Positions 25,476-33,952 of a stretch of 64,000 bases of DNA are shown in pieces. Position 1 is the stretch's first letter. Each line of letters opens with the position of its first letter. The notes below the pieces were generated by a model that saw only the letters and a list, made by a program, of their open reading frames with translations, had not been told where the DNA came from and ran no database searches. Position numbers and translations under genes: made by a program. The stretch is taken from the NCBI RefSeq assembly GCF_028682475.1, contig NZ_JANHLE010000021.1, positions 36,546 through 100,545 of the forward strand, read 5' to 3'. The DNA comes from Pseudomonas putida. GTDB taxonomy: Bacteria > Pseudomonadota > Gammaproteobacteria > Pseudomonadales > Pseudomonadaceae.

Positions 25476-26945
25476 TTAATCCTTTGCGCCGAAGCCTGCG
25501 GCCTCAATGTTGCGTTCTTTGCCCTTGGAGTAGCCGCCCCAGCCCAGCCGCGTGGCCAGTAATCGGGTCAGCCCGTAGTGCACCAGCCCGGCCAGCAGGC
25601 AGGACGGCAGCGATGCGGTAGCGAAGGTGAAGAAGCTGGTATTGGCCAGTGTCTGCGGGTTGAACACCACCACATAGATCGCGAACCCGGCCACCAGCGC
25701 CAGCAGTGCGATGGGGTTGAAACCCTTGCAGAAGCGCACCGGCGACGCGCCTTCCGCTGCATACACATGGCGCAGGTTGACGCGCTGGTGACGCAGGAAG
25801 AAGTAATCGGCGATGCCGATACCGGCCAGCGCACTGTTCAAGGCCGAGGTCCATACCAGGAAGATGAAGAAGCCGTCGTAGATGCCCGGAAAGCACAGCA
25901 CGATGAGCACCGGAAGCACGCAAAACAGCCCGATCAGTACTCCCCAGCGCACACTGCGCAAGCGCTCGCCGGCCAGTTGGCGCAGGCCGATGACGGCGGT
26001 GTAGAGGATGTTGACCATGCCGGTCAGGTTGGCCAGCGCGAGGAAACTCAAGGCCACCACGCCGAAGCCCACACCACCGGCCAGGCGCATCCAGGCGGTA
26101 GGGTCGCTGCTGCCCAGGGTGGACGCGGCGAACAGGCTGACGGTTTCGCCCAGCGCGGCGGCGCCGAAGATGCCCACCAGGTTGGGCCAGAACGCCGTGC
26201 GCTGGTTGCTGCACAAGCGCGACAGGTTGCCGATGTACGGCCACCAGGAGAAGCCGGCGGCGATGTTGATTTCCACGGCGATCATGAAGTTGATGCGCTG
26301 ATCGGCAAACGGCGGCTGCAACGGCGGCATGGCCAGCAGCTCGGCGAAGCTGAAGCGCTGGGAGATGAAGTACATCAGCGCCAGCATGATCAGGATCAGG
26401 CTGGGCGCGATCACTGCGCTCAAGCGGCGGATCATGTCCGGCCCGCGCATCGCCACCAGCGCCGCCAGGACAATGGCCAGCAAGCCACCCGCCGGTACCA
26501 GCCAGCCGTCGCCGTCGGGCTGGCTGTGCTGCACCAGGGTGTCGAGGTTGTCCAGCGCCCGCCCGCACATCAGCCCCAGCACCGCCAGCCAGCCCATGGT
26601 CAGCACCACCACCGACAGTACATAGACCAGGCGGCTGCCGTTGATACCGAACATGCTGCGCAGGTAGGTGAACTGCTCGACACCGTATTTGCCACACGGC
26701 AGGCAGGTGGACGAGGCGGCGAGAATCACCCCGATGATGTTACCGATAACGATCGCACTGATGCCTTGCAAGGGCCCGACGAACAACGCCGTGGCGCCAC
26801 CGATCAGAAACACCCAGGTGGCCACCGCCAACGCCGAGTTGGCATAGGCAAAGCCCCAGAAGCCCCACACCCGCTCGCTGGGCAGCAACGGGGTATCGCC
26901 GCGTTCGGCGCTCAGGCGAAATTCCTGCTCTCTGGACTGGCTCAT
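25476..26945 (-). CDS. NCS1-family (purine/cytosine permease-like) transporter
   Basis: A 489-aa inner-membrane protein with about 12 helices. NCS1 features: the N-terminal LPSERVWGFWGFAYANSALAVATWVF, NIIGVILAA and a helix-5/6 region INIAAGFSWWPYIGNLSR. The family moves cytosine, allantoin, hydantoins, thiamine and some guanidino compounds with Na+ or H+. Its ATG overlaps the stop of the 59-aa membrane protein (ATGA), and the GMC gene follows after 4 nt. The operon suggests it imports the substrate of the ureohydrolase pathway, but specificity cannot be read from sequence. Confidence 0.85.
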   Translation of the reverse strand: MSQSREQEFRLSAERGDTPLLPSERVWGFWGFAYANSALAVATWVFLIGGATALFVGPLQGISAIVIGNIIGVILAASSTCLPCGKYGVEQFTYLRSMFGINGSRLVYVLSVVVLTMGWLAVLGLMCGRALDNLDTLVQHSQPDGDGWLVPAGGLLAIVLAALVAMRGPDMIRRLSAVIAPSLILIMLALMYFISQRFSFAELLAMPPLQPPFADQRINFMIAVEINIAAGFSWWPYIGNLSRLCSNQRTAFWPNLVGIFGAAALGETVSLFAASTLGSSDPTAWMRLAGGVGFGVVALSFLALANLTGMVNILYTAVIGLRQLAGERLRSVRWGVLIGLFCVLPVLIVLCFPGIYDGFFIFLVWTSALNSALAGIGIADYFFLRHQRVNLRHVYAAEGASPVRFCKGFNPIALLALVAGFAIYVVVFNPQTLANTSFFTFATASLPSCLLAGLVHYGLTRLLATRLGWGGYSKGKERNIEAAGFGAKD

Positions 26946-27121
26946 GGGTGGCCTCCCAGAAAGTAGGCACCGGCAACCATCACCAGGGTCAGCAGGGCCA
27001 GCGCGAGAAAATCACCAGCGCTCAATGCGCCGGGCCAGTCCGCCCTGCGCTCCAGTTCTTCATAGGCGCGTATGCGCCGGTCCAGGTCTTGCGCACGCTC
27101 TACATCCACTTGGCTGTTCAT
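26942..27121 (-). CDS. 59-aa single-span membrane protein coupled to the NCS1 permease
   Basis: A short protein starting MNSQVDVERAQDLDRRIRAY, with an amphipathic charged N-terminal half and one C-terminal membrane helix (about 37-57, ending FLGGHP). ATG 27121 is chosen with GAGG 8 nt upstream; an ATG six bases earlier is too close to it. Its stop overlaps the permease start, so translation is coupled, and it probably assists folding or assembly of the transporter. It belongs to no family I can name. As I recall, a small open reading frame also accompanies the transporter gene near gbuA in P. aeruginosa. The 95-nt gap to the ALDH gene shows no clear signal. Confidence 0.7.
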   Translation of the reverse strand: MNSQVDVERAQDLDRRIRAYEELERRADWPGALSAGDFLALALLTLVMVAGAYFLGGHP

Positions 27122-27216
27122 GGGCATCACCTCGATAGGTTCTTGTTCTTGAAATACGATGCATGTGAAACCCGCGCCGCCCGCCAACCGTCAGCGACGC
27201 AGGTTTGCCCTGTGCC

Positions 27217-28725
27217 TCAGGGCAAGGTGATCCAGACCGCCTTGGTCTCCAGCAAGAACTCCAGTTGTTCGGCGCCCATGTCCTTGCCATAGCCCGACTG
27301 CTTGTAGCCACCGAACGGCATGGAAGGGTCCAGGGTGCTATGGGCGTTGACGTAGACCGTGCCGGCACGCAGTTGCGGAATAAGGCCGTGAACCCTGCCC
27401 AGGTCATTGGAGTAGATCGCCGCCGCCAGGCCGAACACCGAATCGTTGGCCAGGGCCAGCGCCTGCTCCTGAGTGTCGAACGCTGCGGTCACCAGCACCG
27501 GGCCGAAAATCTCCTCGCGGACAACGCGCATGTCGTTGTTGCAATCGGCGAAGATCGTCGGCTGTACGAAGAAGCCCGGGCCTTCGAGCGGTTCGCCGCC
27601 GTAGTACAGCTGCGCCCCTTCGGCCTTGCCCAACGCGATGTAATCCAGCACCCGCTGCTGTTGCTGACGCGACACCATGGGGCTGATGAAGCAGTCCGGG
27701 TCCAGGCCTGGAGCGATCTTCAGGGTCGCCGTGTACCTGGCCAATGCTTCGAGGAATGCGGGGTAGATGCTGCGTTCGACGTAGGCGCGGGTACCGGCAT
27801 CGCAAACCTGCCCCGAGTTGAAGAACACACCGTTGGCGACCGCCTCGGCCGCCGCCTCGATATCGGCATCGGCGAACACGATCACCGGCGACTTGCCGCC
27901 GAGTTCAAGGGTCAGGCGCTTCATCTGGTCCATCGCCGCCTTGCCCACCGAGCAGCCCACCGGGGTGGAGCCGGTGAAGCTCAGTTTGTCGATGCCCGGA
28001 TGGCTGGACATCGCCTCGCCGACCACGCTGCCGCGCCCGGTGACGATGTTCAGCACGCCGTCGGGAATGCCCGCCTCCTGGACCAGCTCGGCGAAACGCA
28101 GGGCTGATAGCGAAGTCAGTTCGGCCGGTTTGACCACCACGGTGCAGCCGGTGGCCAGGGCCGCGCCAAGCTTCCAGGCCATGGTCTGCAACGGGAAATT
28201 CCACGGCACGATGGCGCCGACCACGCCCACCGCTTCCTTGCGGGTGTAGGCCAGATAATTGCCGGGCAGCGAGGGTTCGACGGTGCGGCCGTGAATCTTG
28301 CTGGCCCAGCCGGCGAAGTAGCGCAGCGTATCGACCGTGCCCTGGATATCCACGGCACGCGCCTGGGCGACCGATTTGCCCATGTCGATGGACTCGATCT
28401 GCGCCAGTTCGTCGCCATTGGCGTCGATCAGGTCGGCCAGACGATGAATCAGGCGCTCGCGCTCCAGCGGCTTGAGCTGGCTCCAGGGGCCGCCGTCGAA
28501 CTGCGCACGAGCAGCACGCACCGCGCGGTCCAGGTCTTCAGCGGTGCCCATCGGTATACGCGTCAGCACACCCTCGGTAGACGGCTCGATGACCTCGGCG
28601 CTGGCACCGTCACTGGCCTCAAGCCACGCCCCACCGATGAACATACGCTGAGGTTTGCAGAGAAAACGCTGGGTAGCCTCGGAAACGCCGAAGGCTTGCA
28701 GGTAGGTTTTTACCTTGTTGTCCAC
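27217..28725 (-). CDS. NAD(P)-dependent aldehyde dehydrogenase
   Basis: A 502-aa ALDH-superfamily enzyme. Visible landmarks are the cofactor stretch AIVPWNFPLQTMAWKLGAAL, FTGSTPVG, the catalytic glutamate motif LELGGKSP and the catalytic Cys in FFNSGQVCDAG. Closest in style to the amino- and guanidino-butyraldehyde dehydrogenases (PuuC/KauB type). The reading frame stays open far upstream across the next gene, but a GTG at 28725 preceded by GGAGA gives the usual N-terminus. It lies 14 nt after the ureohydrolase gene and would convert an aldehyde to the acid that the ureohydrolase then cleaves, or act on the product. Substrate unproven. Confidence 0.88.
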   Translation of the reverse strand: MDNKVKTYLQAFGVSEATQRFLCKPQRMFIGGAWLEASDGASAEVIEPSTEGVLTRIPMGTAEDLDRAVRAARAQFDGGPWSQLKPLERERLIHRLADLIDANGDELAQIESIDMGKSVAQARAVDIQGTVDTLRYFAGWASKIHGRTVEPSLPGNYLAYTRKEAVGVVGAIVPWNFPLQTMAWKLGAALATGCTVVVKPAELTSLSALRFAELVQEAGIPDGVLNIVTGRGSVVGEAMSSHPGIDKLSFTGSTPVGCSVGKAAMDQMKRLTLELGGKSPVIVFADADIEAAAEAVANGVFFNSGQVCDAGTRAYVERSIYPAFLEALARYTATLKIAPGLDPDCFISPMVSRQQQQRVLDYIALGKAEGAQLYYGGEPLEGPGFFVQPTIFADCNNDMRVVREEIFGPVLVTAAFDTQEQALALANDSVFGLAAAIYSNDLGRVHGLIPQLRAGTVYVNAHSTLDPSMPFGGYKQSGYGKDMGAEQLEFLLETKAVWITLP

Positions 28726-28739
28726 GGGAAGTCTCCGGA

Positions 28740-29711
28740 TCAGCGCGCGTTGGCGCGCGCGTGGAAGATAAAGCCGATGCTGTTCATCAGCAGCTGCGCG
28801 GCGAGGATCGAGGTAACGCCTGCCGGGTCGTAGGCCGGCGCCACTTCCACCAGGTCCATGCCGACGATCCGGCCCTGACTGCGCCGGGCCAGGGCCTGGA
28901 TGATTTCCAGCACTTCGTAGTAGAAGAAGCCGCCATGGCTCGGTGTCCCGGTGCCCGGGGCAATGGACGGGTCGAAACCGTCGATGTCGATGGTGATGTA
29001 GTAGTCGCGGCCCTCGGGGATCTTCGCCAGCACACCTTCGCAACCCAGGCGGCGCACATCGCGCACCGAGAGGATCTGCGAGCCGGCGTCGCGGGCGGCA
29101 TCGTAGTCGTCGCGGTTCGAGGAAGACACGTTGCGGATGCCCATCTGGGTCATGCCGACGATATGGTCCAGCTCCGAGGCGCGGCGCAGCGGGCTGCCGT
29201 GCCCGTAGCGCACGCCGTGGCGTTCATCGACAAAGTCCAGGTGCGCATCGAAATGCACGATGTGGATCGGCCCGCGCCCTTCGAACGCCTTGATCACCGG
29301 TGCGTGGATCGAGTGGTCACCGCCCAGCACCACGGGCATGGCGCCTGCTGCGAGGATCTGGCGCACGGCCGACTCGATGTTGGCGTTGCTCGATTCCATG
29401 TCGGTATGCACGATATCGGCATCACCGACATCGACCATGCGCAGTTGGTCATCGGTCAGATAGGTGGCGTCATCTTCAAAGTCGTAGGCGCCGGCATGAC
29501 CGAAGGAGAACAGCGTCGATGCCTCGCGGATGCCGCGTGGTCCGAAACGTGCGCCGGAGCGCCATTGGGTACCCATGTCGTTGGGCGCGCCAAGGATCGC
29601 CACGTCGGCATCGATAGCCGCCCAGTCGGTGCAAATCGGCGACTTGGCGAAGGTGCAATGGCCCACGAAGGGCAGGTTCAGACGGCCGGATTCATAACCG
29701 TGCTTTGCCAT
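28740..29711 (-). CDS. Agmatinase/guanidinobutyrase-family ureohydrolase
   Basis: A 323-aa Mn2+-dependent hydrolase that releases urea from a guanidino compound. All three metal-binding motifs are intact: GGDHS with H133, DAHLDF (155-160) and DIDGFDP (242-248), followed by PGTGTP. Size and divergent LysR neighbour fit GbuA of P. aeruginosa (4-guanidinobutyrate to GABA and urea) as well as agmatinase. The LysR partner and the ALDH favour a guanidino acid over agmatine. Start MAKHGYESG at 29711 with GGAGA upstream; an in-frame extension is unsupported. First gene of a five-gene catabolic operon. Confidence 0.88.
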   Translation of the reverse strand: MAKHGYESGRLNLPFVGHCTFAKSPICTDWAAIDADVAILGAPNDMGTQWRSGARFGPRGIREASTLFSFGHAGAYDFEDDATYLTDDQLRMVDVGDADIVHTDMESSNANIESAVRQILAAGAMPVVLGGDHSIHAPVIKAFEGRGPIHIVHFDAHLDFVDERHGVRYGHGSPLRRASELDHIVGMTQMGIRNVSSSNRDDYDAARDAGSQILSVRDVRRLGCEGVLAKIPEGRDYYITIDIDGFDPSIAPGTGTPSHGGFFYYEVLEIIQALARRSQGRIVGMDLVEVAPAYDPAGVTSILAAQLLMNSIGFIFHARANAR

Positions 29712-29845
29712 GTTCGAGTTTCTCCACGTTATTGTTCTGGTCAGGAGACGGGGCGACTGCTCGACCACCGTTGCAGCCACTATGGCGGCAGGCCGGTGAG
29801 GGAAAAATGCGCAAGTGCAGATGCATACATCGCCGGAGCCGAAGT

Positions 29846-29857
29846 ATCCGTACGGAT
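29846..29857. promoter_or_regulatory. Perfect 12-bp palindrome between divergent ureohydrolase and lysR genes
   Basis: ATCCGTACGGAT in the shared 268-nt intergenic region, flanked by a wider interrupted repeat (ATAC at 29824, GTAT at 29844). Position and symmetry suit a LysR-type binding site. No promoter elements were assigned. Confidence 0.4.
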
Positions 29858-29979
29858 GTCAGCCCCCCGCAAAACAGCCATTGCGGTCGGCACACGCCCA
29901 TGGTTAGCTTGGAAAAAAACAACAGTGCCCGTGCGTTCATATCAGCCGCCGCGATGTGACGCCCGACCGGGAGGCCTTG

Positions 29980-30891
29980 GTGATCCAGCTCCACGACGTC
30001 GACCTGAAACTGCTCAGGGTTTTTACCACCATTGTCCGGTGCGGCGGCTTTTCCGCCGCGCAGGCCGCGTTGAACGCCGGCCAGTCGACAATCAGCGAGC
30101 AGATGACGCACCTGGAAACCCGCCTGGGGGTCAAGCTCTGTCAACGCGGGCGCAGTGGTTTTCGCCTCACCGAGCAAGGCGTGGCCATTCATGAGGCGAC
30201 CCTGAAGTTGCTCAGCGCGGTGGAGAGCTTCTGCCTGGACGCCGACGTGCTCAAACAGCACATCAGCGGCAAGCTCAACCTCGGCATCATCGACTCCACC
30301 CTCACCGACCCCGACTCGCCGCTGCCGCGTACCACCCAGCGCTTTGTCTCGCGCGGCCACGATGCTCATCTGCATATCTACATCGGTGCCCCTGCGGAAC
30401 TGGAGGAACGGGTGCTGGACGGGCGTCTGCACCTGGCCATCGGTCACTTTCCCCTGCGGGTATCGGGGTTGTCCTACCTGCCGCTCTACAACGAAGCCCT
30501 GGGGCTCTACTGTGGCCGCCGCCACCCGCTGTACGCCAGCAAGGCGTCGAACGGTCGCCTGCTGGAGGACGTTCGCGCCTGCCGTATCGTCGTGCGTGGT
30601 TACATGAATGAGTACGACCTGGAGCAACTGGGCGTGACCAAGGCCGCTGCCACGGTCGAGAACATCGAGGCGGCGGCGATTCTGATCATTTCCGGCGCCT
30701 ATGTCGGCTTCCTGCCGGTGCACTTCGCCGAGCAGTGGGTCAAGACCGGCGAGATGCGCCGCCTGGGTGCCAGCGCGCTGGACCTGACCTCGCCGTTCGA
30801 CGTCATCACCCGTCGCGGCGTGTCGCCGCCACCGATCCTGCACGCCTTCCTCGAAGACCTCGCCGCCTGCATGCACCAGCCACTGCCTTGA
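29980..30891 (+). CDS. LysR-type regulator of the ureohydrolase operon
   Basis: About 303 aa with an N-terminal winged HTH (LLRVFTTIVRCGGFSAAQAAL, QSTISEQMTHLETRLGVKL) and a C-terminal periplasmic-binding-like effector domain. GTG 29980 is preferred: GGGAGG ends 5 nt before it; a GTG at 29956 would add eight residues. Divergent from the ureohydrolase gene, as GbuR is from gbuA, so it probably senses the guanidino substrate and activates that operon. Confidence 0.88.
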   Translation: MIQLHDVDLKLLRVFTTIVRCGGFSAAQAALNAGQSTISEQMTHLETRLGVKLCQRGRSGFRLTEQGVAIHEATLKLLSAVESFCLDADVLKQHISGKLNLGIIDSTLTDPDSPLPRTTQRFVSRGHDAHLHIYIGAPAELEERVLDGRLHLAIGHFPLRVSGLSYLPLYNEALGLYCGRRHPLYASKASNGRLLEDVRACRIVVRGYMNEYDLEQLGVTKAAATVENIEAAAILIISGAYVGFLPVHFAEQWVKTGEMRRLGASALDLTSPFDVITRRGVSPPPILHAFLEDLAACMHQPLP

Positions 30892-30937
30892 GCGGGTCTG
30901 CTACTGTTGCAACAGCAGTTTTCAAAGGAGGCGCAAC

Positions 30938-31330
30938 ATGGACTCTTTCACCGGCGGTTGCCTCTGCGGCAACGTACGAATCGTGGCCTCGGGGCGCCCC
31001 TACCGGGTCGGCCTTTGTCATTGCCTGGACTGCCGCAAGCACCACGGCGCGCTGTTCAACGCCTCGGCAATATTCCCTCAGGATGCAGTGACCATCGAGG
31101 GCGAGACGCACCAGTACGCCGGCCGTCATTTCTGTCCCCGCTGCGGCTCGTCGGTGTTCGCCCGCAGCGCCGACGAGATCGAGGTACACCTGGGTGCCCT
31201 CGATACTCCGGATCAACTGATACCCACCTATGAAAGCTGGATTGTCCGCCGCGAATCCTGGTTGCCGGCGTTTGCGCTCAGCAGACGCTACCCGCGCGAT
31301 CGCGATCCCAGCGGGCGCTTTGAGTCGTAA
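30938..31330 (+). CDS. GFA/CENP-V-family zinc protein
   Basis: A 130-aa protein with the GFA zinc ligands: GGCLCGNV, CHCLDCRKHHGA and CPRCGSSVF. The fold is that of glutathione-dependent formaldehyde-activating enzyme, but most members have unknown substrates. A strong AAAGGAGG precedes the ATG. It is 46 nt after lysR in the same orientation and may be co-transcribed. A second GFA gene lies at 61708. Confidence 0.85.
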   Translation: MDSFTGGCLCGNVRIVASGRPYRVGLCHCLDCRKHHGALFNASAIFPQDAVTIEGETHQYAGRHFCPRCGSSVFARSADEIEVHLGALDTPDQLIPTYESWIVRRESWLPAFALSRRYPRDRDPSGRFES

Positions 31331-31448
31331 CCCTTCCCCGCCCGCTCATAGCCGTACTCTTGCCAGCCGATAGTAAAAATCTCTTGTACTAACCCCGGGC
31401 GGGAGGAAGATGGTGTGATCAGCGACCTGCTCAAACAAGGCCTGAATC

Positions 31449-32087
31449 ATGAACGCTCGCCCGCGCTGCACTGCCTTCCATGAAGCAGGCCACGTCCTGG
31501 CCTTCTGGTGGAATGGCCAGCGCATCAAGCGAGTGACAGTACGCACCCGTGCCGAAGCACTGATCGGCCCGATGCTTGATCTGCGCGGCAACCTGCAAGC
31601 GGTCAAGGGCCTGGTGGAGGCTGAGTACCTGGTACCATTCCCCGCCTTCGAACCACCGAGCATCGCTGAACACCTGCCCTCGATGATCGACACCCTTGAG
31701 CGCGACCTGGTGGATTGCTTTTCGGGACCGGTGGCCGAAGCCATCTACAGACACTGTCCACTCGACAGGTGCCTGCAGCGTAGCGGCGCCGGTGACCACC
31801 AGCGCGCCATGGAACTGATCCGCTTGCTTCCGGCGCGCAGGGTACTCGACGCTGAGCCCCTGGCCATCGCCCGGGCCAGCTGCCTGGTGCATCGGTACTG
31901 GTCGGTTGTCAGTGCTGTCGCACAGTTTCTGCATGCCCAGGGCACGGTCAATGGCGAGGAAATCAGCGCTCTGTTGTGCCAGCTCAGCGGCGAGTCACCG
32001 ACACCGCTGGGCAACCTGCTGAGCACCCTCGACACACGTCATCATCGTCATCCCGCCACCCGGTTACGGCCTGTCTGCCTGGCGTGA
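31449..32087 (+). CDS. Orphan HEAGH (peptidase M41-like) protein
   Basis: A 212-aa protein whose N-terminus has the zincin motif HEAGH (11-15) within AFHEAGHVLAFWW, as in the protease domain of FtsH. No AAA+ domain, membrane anchor or signal peptide. A downstream segment, FSGPVAEAIYRH, resembles the M41 helix that follows the motif, and DHQRAMELIRLL is reminiscent of the D-x-A region that supplies the third metal ligand. It may be a stand-alone metalloprotease or an inactive relative. Ribosome site weak (AAGG 8 nt upstream). No functional link to its neighbours is visible. Confidence 0.65.
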   Translation: MNARPRCTAFHEAGHVLAFWWNGQRIKRVTVRTRAEALIGPMLDLRGNLQAVKGLVEAEYLVPFPAFEPPSIAEHLPSMIDTLERDLVDCFSGPVAEAIYRHCPLDRCLQRSGAGDHQRAMELIRLLPARRVLDAEPLAIARASCLVHRYWSVVSAVAQFLHAQGTVNGEEISALLCQLSGESPTPLGNLLSTLDTRHHRHPATRLRPVCLA

Positions 32088-32199
32088 TACGCGGTGGACT
32101 ATTTCAGTACCGCTCAAGCGATCCGTGCTGACGTTTCCGGAGTCTCCCTAAAACCCCGATAATCACTGAATGGTTGTTGCAATGTTTTTTTTATAATTG

Positions 32200-32216
32200 C
32201 TTAACCTATTTTTTAC
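32200..32216 (+). promoter_or_regulatory. PmrA-like direct-repeat box upstream of the first COG4705 gene
   Basis: CTTAAC-CTATT-TTTTAC: two TTAA-type half sites separated by 5 nt, 96 bp before the ATG. Similar boxes occur at 33157 and, on the minus strand, at 44769. The family consensus for PmrA is a direct repeat with 5-nt spacing. The second half site is degenerate. Confidence 0.4.
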
Positions 32217-32311
32217 CGAACGAAATCCACTCTGCGCGCCGTATTGCTTATGAAACTTGTTCGCCTTAACGAAGGGCGGCCACATCAAACAATTCTGGAG
32301 CGCGCGATCGA

Positions 32312-33064
32312 ATGAACAAACTTCCACAGATTACCCTGGCCTTCTGGGTCATGAAAATCTGCGCAACTACCTTGGGCGAAACAGCAGGCGACCTGCTGTC
32401 CATGACACTTAACGTGGGCTATGCAATCAGCTCATTAATCCTGATCAGCGTGTTTCTGCTGACCCTGGCAACACAATTGTTATCCAAGGCCTATCACCCG
32501 GCGCTTTACTGGATAGTCATACTGTCGACCAGCACCGCGGGCACAACCATGTCCGACTTCATGGATCGCACCCTCGGGCTGGGTTATGCCACCGGTTCGA
32601 TGATTCTGATCGCTGTCCTGCTGGCCATCTTTGCCCTGTGGCGCCTGAGCGGCGACTCGCTGAACGTGAACAAGATCCAGACCTTGCGTGGCGAAATTTT
32701 CTACTGGATGGCCATCCTGTTTTCCAACACCCTGGGGACTGCGCTGGGGGATTATCTGGCAGACGATTCCGGTCTTGGATTTGCCGGGGGCGCCTTGTTT
32801 ATCGGCTCAACCATTGGCGTAGTAGTGCTGGCCCGCTACTTCACCAAACTCTCCCCAGTGCTGTTGTTCTGGGCAGCATTCGTCCTGACCCGGCCATTCG
32901 GTGCAACCCTTGGTGATTTCCTGACCAAGCCCCATGAAAAAGGCGGCCTGGATTTCGGCACCATTGGCTCGTCGCTGGTACTGGGTGGGGTGCTGCTGGC
33001 GATGATTGTCCTGGCTTCGACCCTCAAAGCGCGCAACGAGCGCGCCGTTGCACAGCTCTCCTGA
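32312..33064 (+). CDS. COG4705-type integral membrane protein with four internal repeats
   Basis: A 250-aa protein with eight predicted helices. It begins with the family signature LPQITLAFWVMKICATTLGE and is built of four repeats, each centred on a TxGxTxxD motif: TTLGETAGD, STAGTTMSD, NTLGTALGD and RPFGATLGD. Each is followed by a glycine-rich segment (GLGYATG type). The family has no known function; buried acidic and threonine residues suggest ion or small-molecule passage. A paralogue lies at 47310-48071 beside the two-component system. A strong terminator follows, so this is a single-gene unit. Confidence 0.85.
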   Translation: MNKLPQITLAFWVMKICATTLGETAGDLLSMTLNVGYAISSLILISVFLLTLATQLLSKAYHPALYWIVILSTSTAGTTMSDFMDRTLGLGYATGSMILIAVLLAIFALWRLSGDSLNVNKIQTLRGEIFYWMAILFSNTLGTALGDYLADDSGLGFAGGALFIGSTIGVVVLARYFTKLSPVLLFWAAFVLTRPFGATLGDFLTKPHEKGGLDFGTIGSSLVLGGVLLAMIVLASTLKARNERAVAQLS

Positions 33065-33077
33065 CCAACACGCAGCA

Positions 33078-33116
33078 GAAAAAAGAGCAGGCCATTACAG
33101 CTTCTGCTCTTTTTTC
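33078..33116 (+). terminator. Rho-independent terminator after the COG4705 gene
   Basis: GAAAAAAGAGCAG (33078-33090) pairs with CTGCTCTTTTTTC (33104-33116), with the T-run forming part of the stem. It ends the upstream unit and insulates the lipid-A-type operon that follows. Confidence 0.85.
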
Positions 33117-33156
33117 AGTGTTGGGCCTGGAAGACCAAAGTTGGCGGGGCGCGGTT

Positions 33157-33173
33157 ACTAAGGTTTTTTTTAC
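33157..33173 (+). promoter_or_regulatory. PmrA-like direct-repeat box upstream of the envelope-modification operon
   Basis: ACTAAG-GTTTT-TTTTAC, 88 bp before the first ATG. It shares TAA, the 5-nt spacing and TTTTAC with the box at 32200. Candidate target of the response regulator encoded at 46175-46840. Confidence 0.4.
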
Positions 33174-33260
33174 ATTTATTTCACTCCTCCCCGACACACC
33201 GCTCCCTACAGTGCCGTGACTCTGTGCCGCGAGCACTCATCCTGTGTTCGGAGTGAACAT

Positions 33261-33950
33261 ATGTTGCAGGAGCTCATCAGACACCCCAGGTTGTCTCAAC
33301 GCTTAAAGTCGCATGTACGGTTGCCAGGCAAGCTTCTGGTCATCGCCCTCTGTGCCCTGATTGCGTTAGTGCTTTTCTGCACATGGAACTCCACACGGGC
33401 GCGAATCCCGCAGCTGGAAAGTGATCAACAGATTGTCAGCAGCGGGATCTATGCTGAATGGGCCAAAGGCAATGTCATGGTCCTGATTCGCCACGCAGAG
33501 CGCTGCGATCATTCACACAACCCATGTTTGAACGATCCCACGGGTATTACCGTTGCCGGTAGCCAAGTGGCGACAGAAGCGGGGAAAGGATTTCAGTCGT
33601 TGGGCTTGAAAAATGCTCGAGTGCTAAGCAGCCCTGAGGTGCGGGCCCAACAAACAGCGGGCTTCATGTTCGGCCCGGCCATTGCCACACAAGACTGGCT
33701 CAACCAATGCGATAGCAGTTATGCCAACAAAGCCTTCAGCCACAAACAGCCGGGACACAACCTGGTGCTGGTCACCCACAGCAGCTGCATCGACGAGCTT
33801 GAACAAAGCTTTCAGGTTCCCGACAGCGAACGCTCAAGCGCCTATACCAGCGCACTGTTCGTCGCCATGGACACCAACGGCAAGGCCCGGATTCTCGGGC
33901 AAATGAATGCCGATAAATTGCGCAACCTTGTCACTCACCCAGGGAATTGA
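33261..33950 (+). CDS. Ais-like histidine phosphatase (LPS core heptose phosphatase type)
   Basis: A 229-aa protein with an N-terminal membrane anchor (about 24-41) and a histidine-phosphatase domain exported to the periplasm. The catalytic motif VLIRHAERCD (R77-H78) and later LVTHSSC histidine match Ais/PmrG, which removes the heptose(II) phosphate of LPS core in Enterobacteria and is PmrA-regulated next to arn genes. Here it also opens an operon of lipid-A-type genes. ATG 33261 follows GGAG. The PAP2 gene starts 2 nt after its stop. Confidence 0.82.
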   Translation: MLQELIRHPRLSQRLKSHVRLPGKLLVIALCALIALVLFCTWNSTRARIPQLESDQQIVSSGIYAEWAKGNVMVLIRHAERCDHSHNPCLNDPTGITVAGSQVATEAGKGFQSLGLKNARVLSSPEVRAQQTAGFMFGPAIATQDWLNQCDSSYANKAFSHKQPGHNLVLVTHSSCIDELEQSFQVPDSERSSAYTSALFVAMDTNGKARILGQMNADKLRNLVTHPGN

Positions 33951-33952
33951 AC

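Noticed and set aside
27217..29043. Longer ALDH reading frame running into the ureohydrolase gene
   Set aside because: Residues before the GTG at 28725 are an out-of-frame read of the ureohydrolase gene; family N-terminus and GGAGA support 28725.
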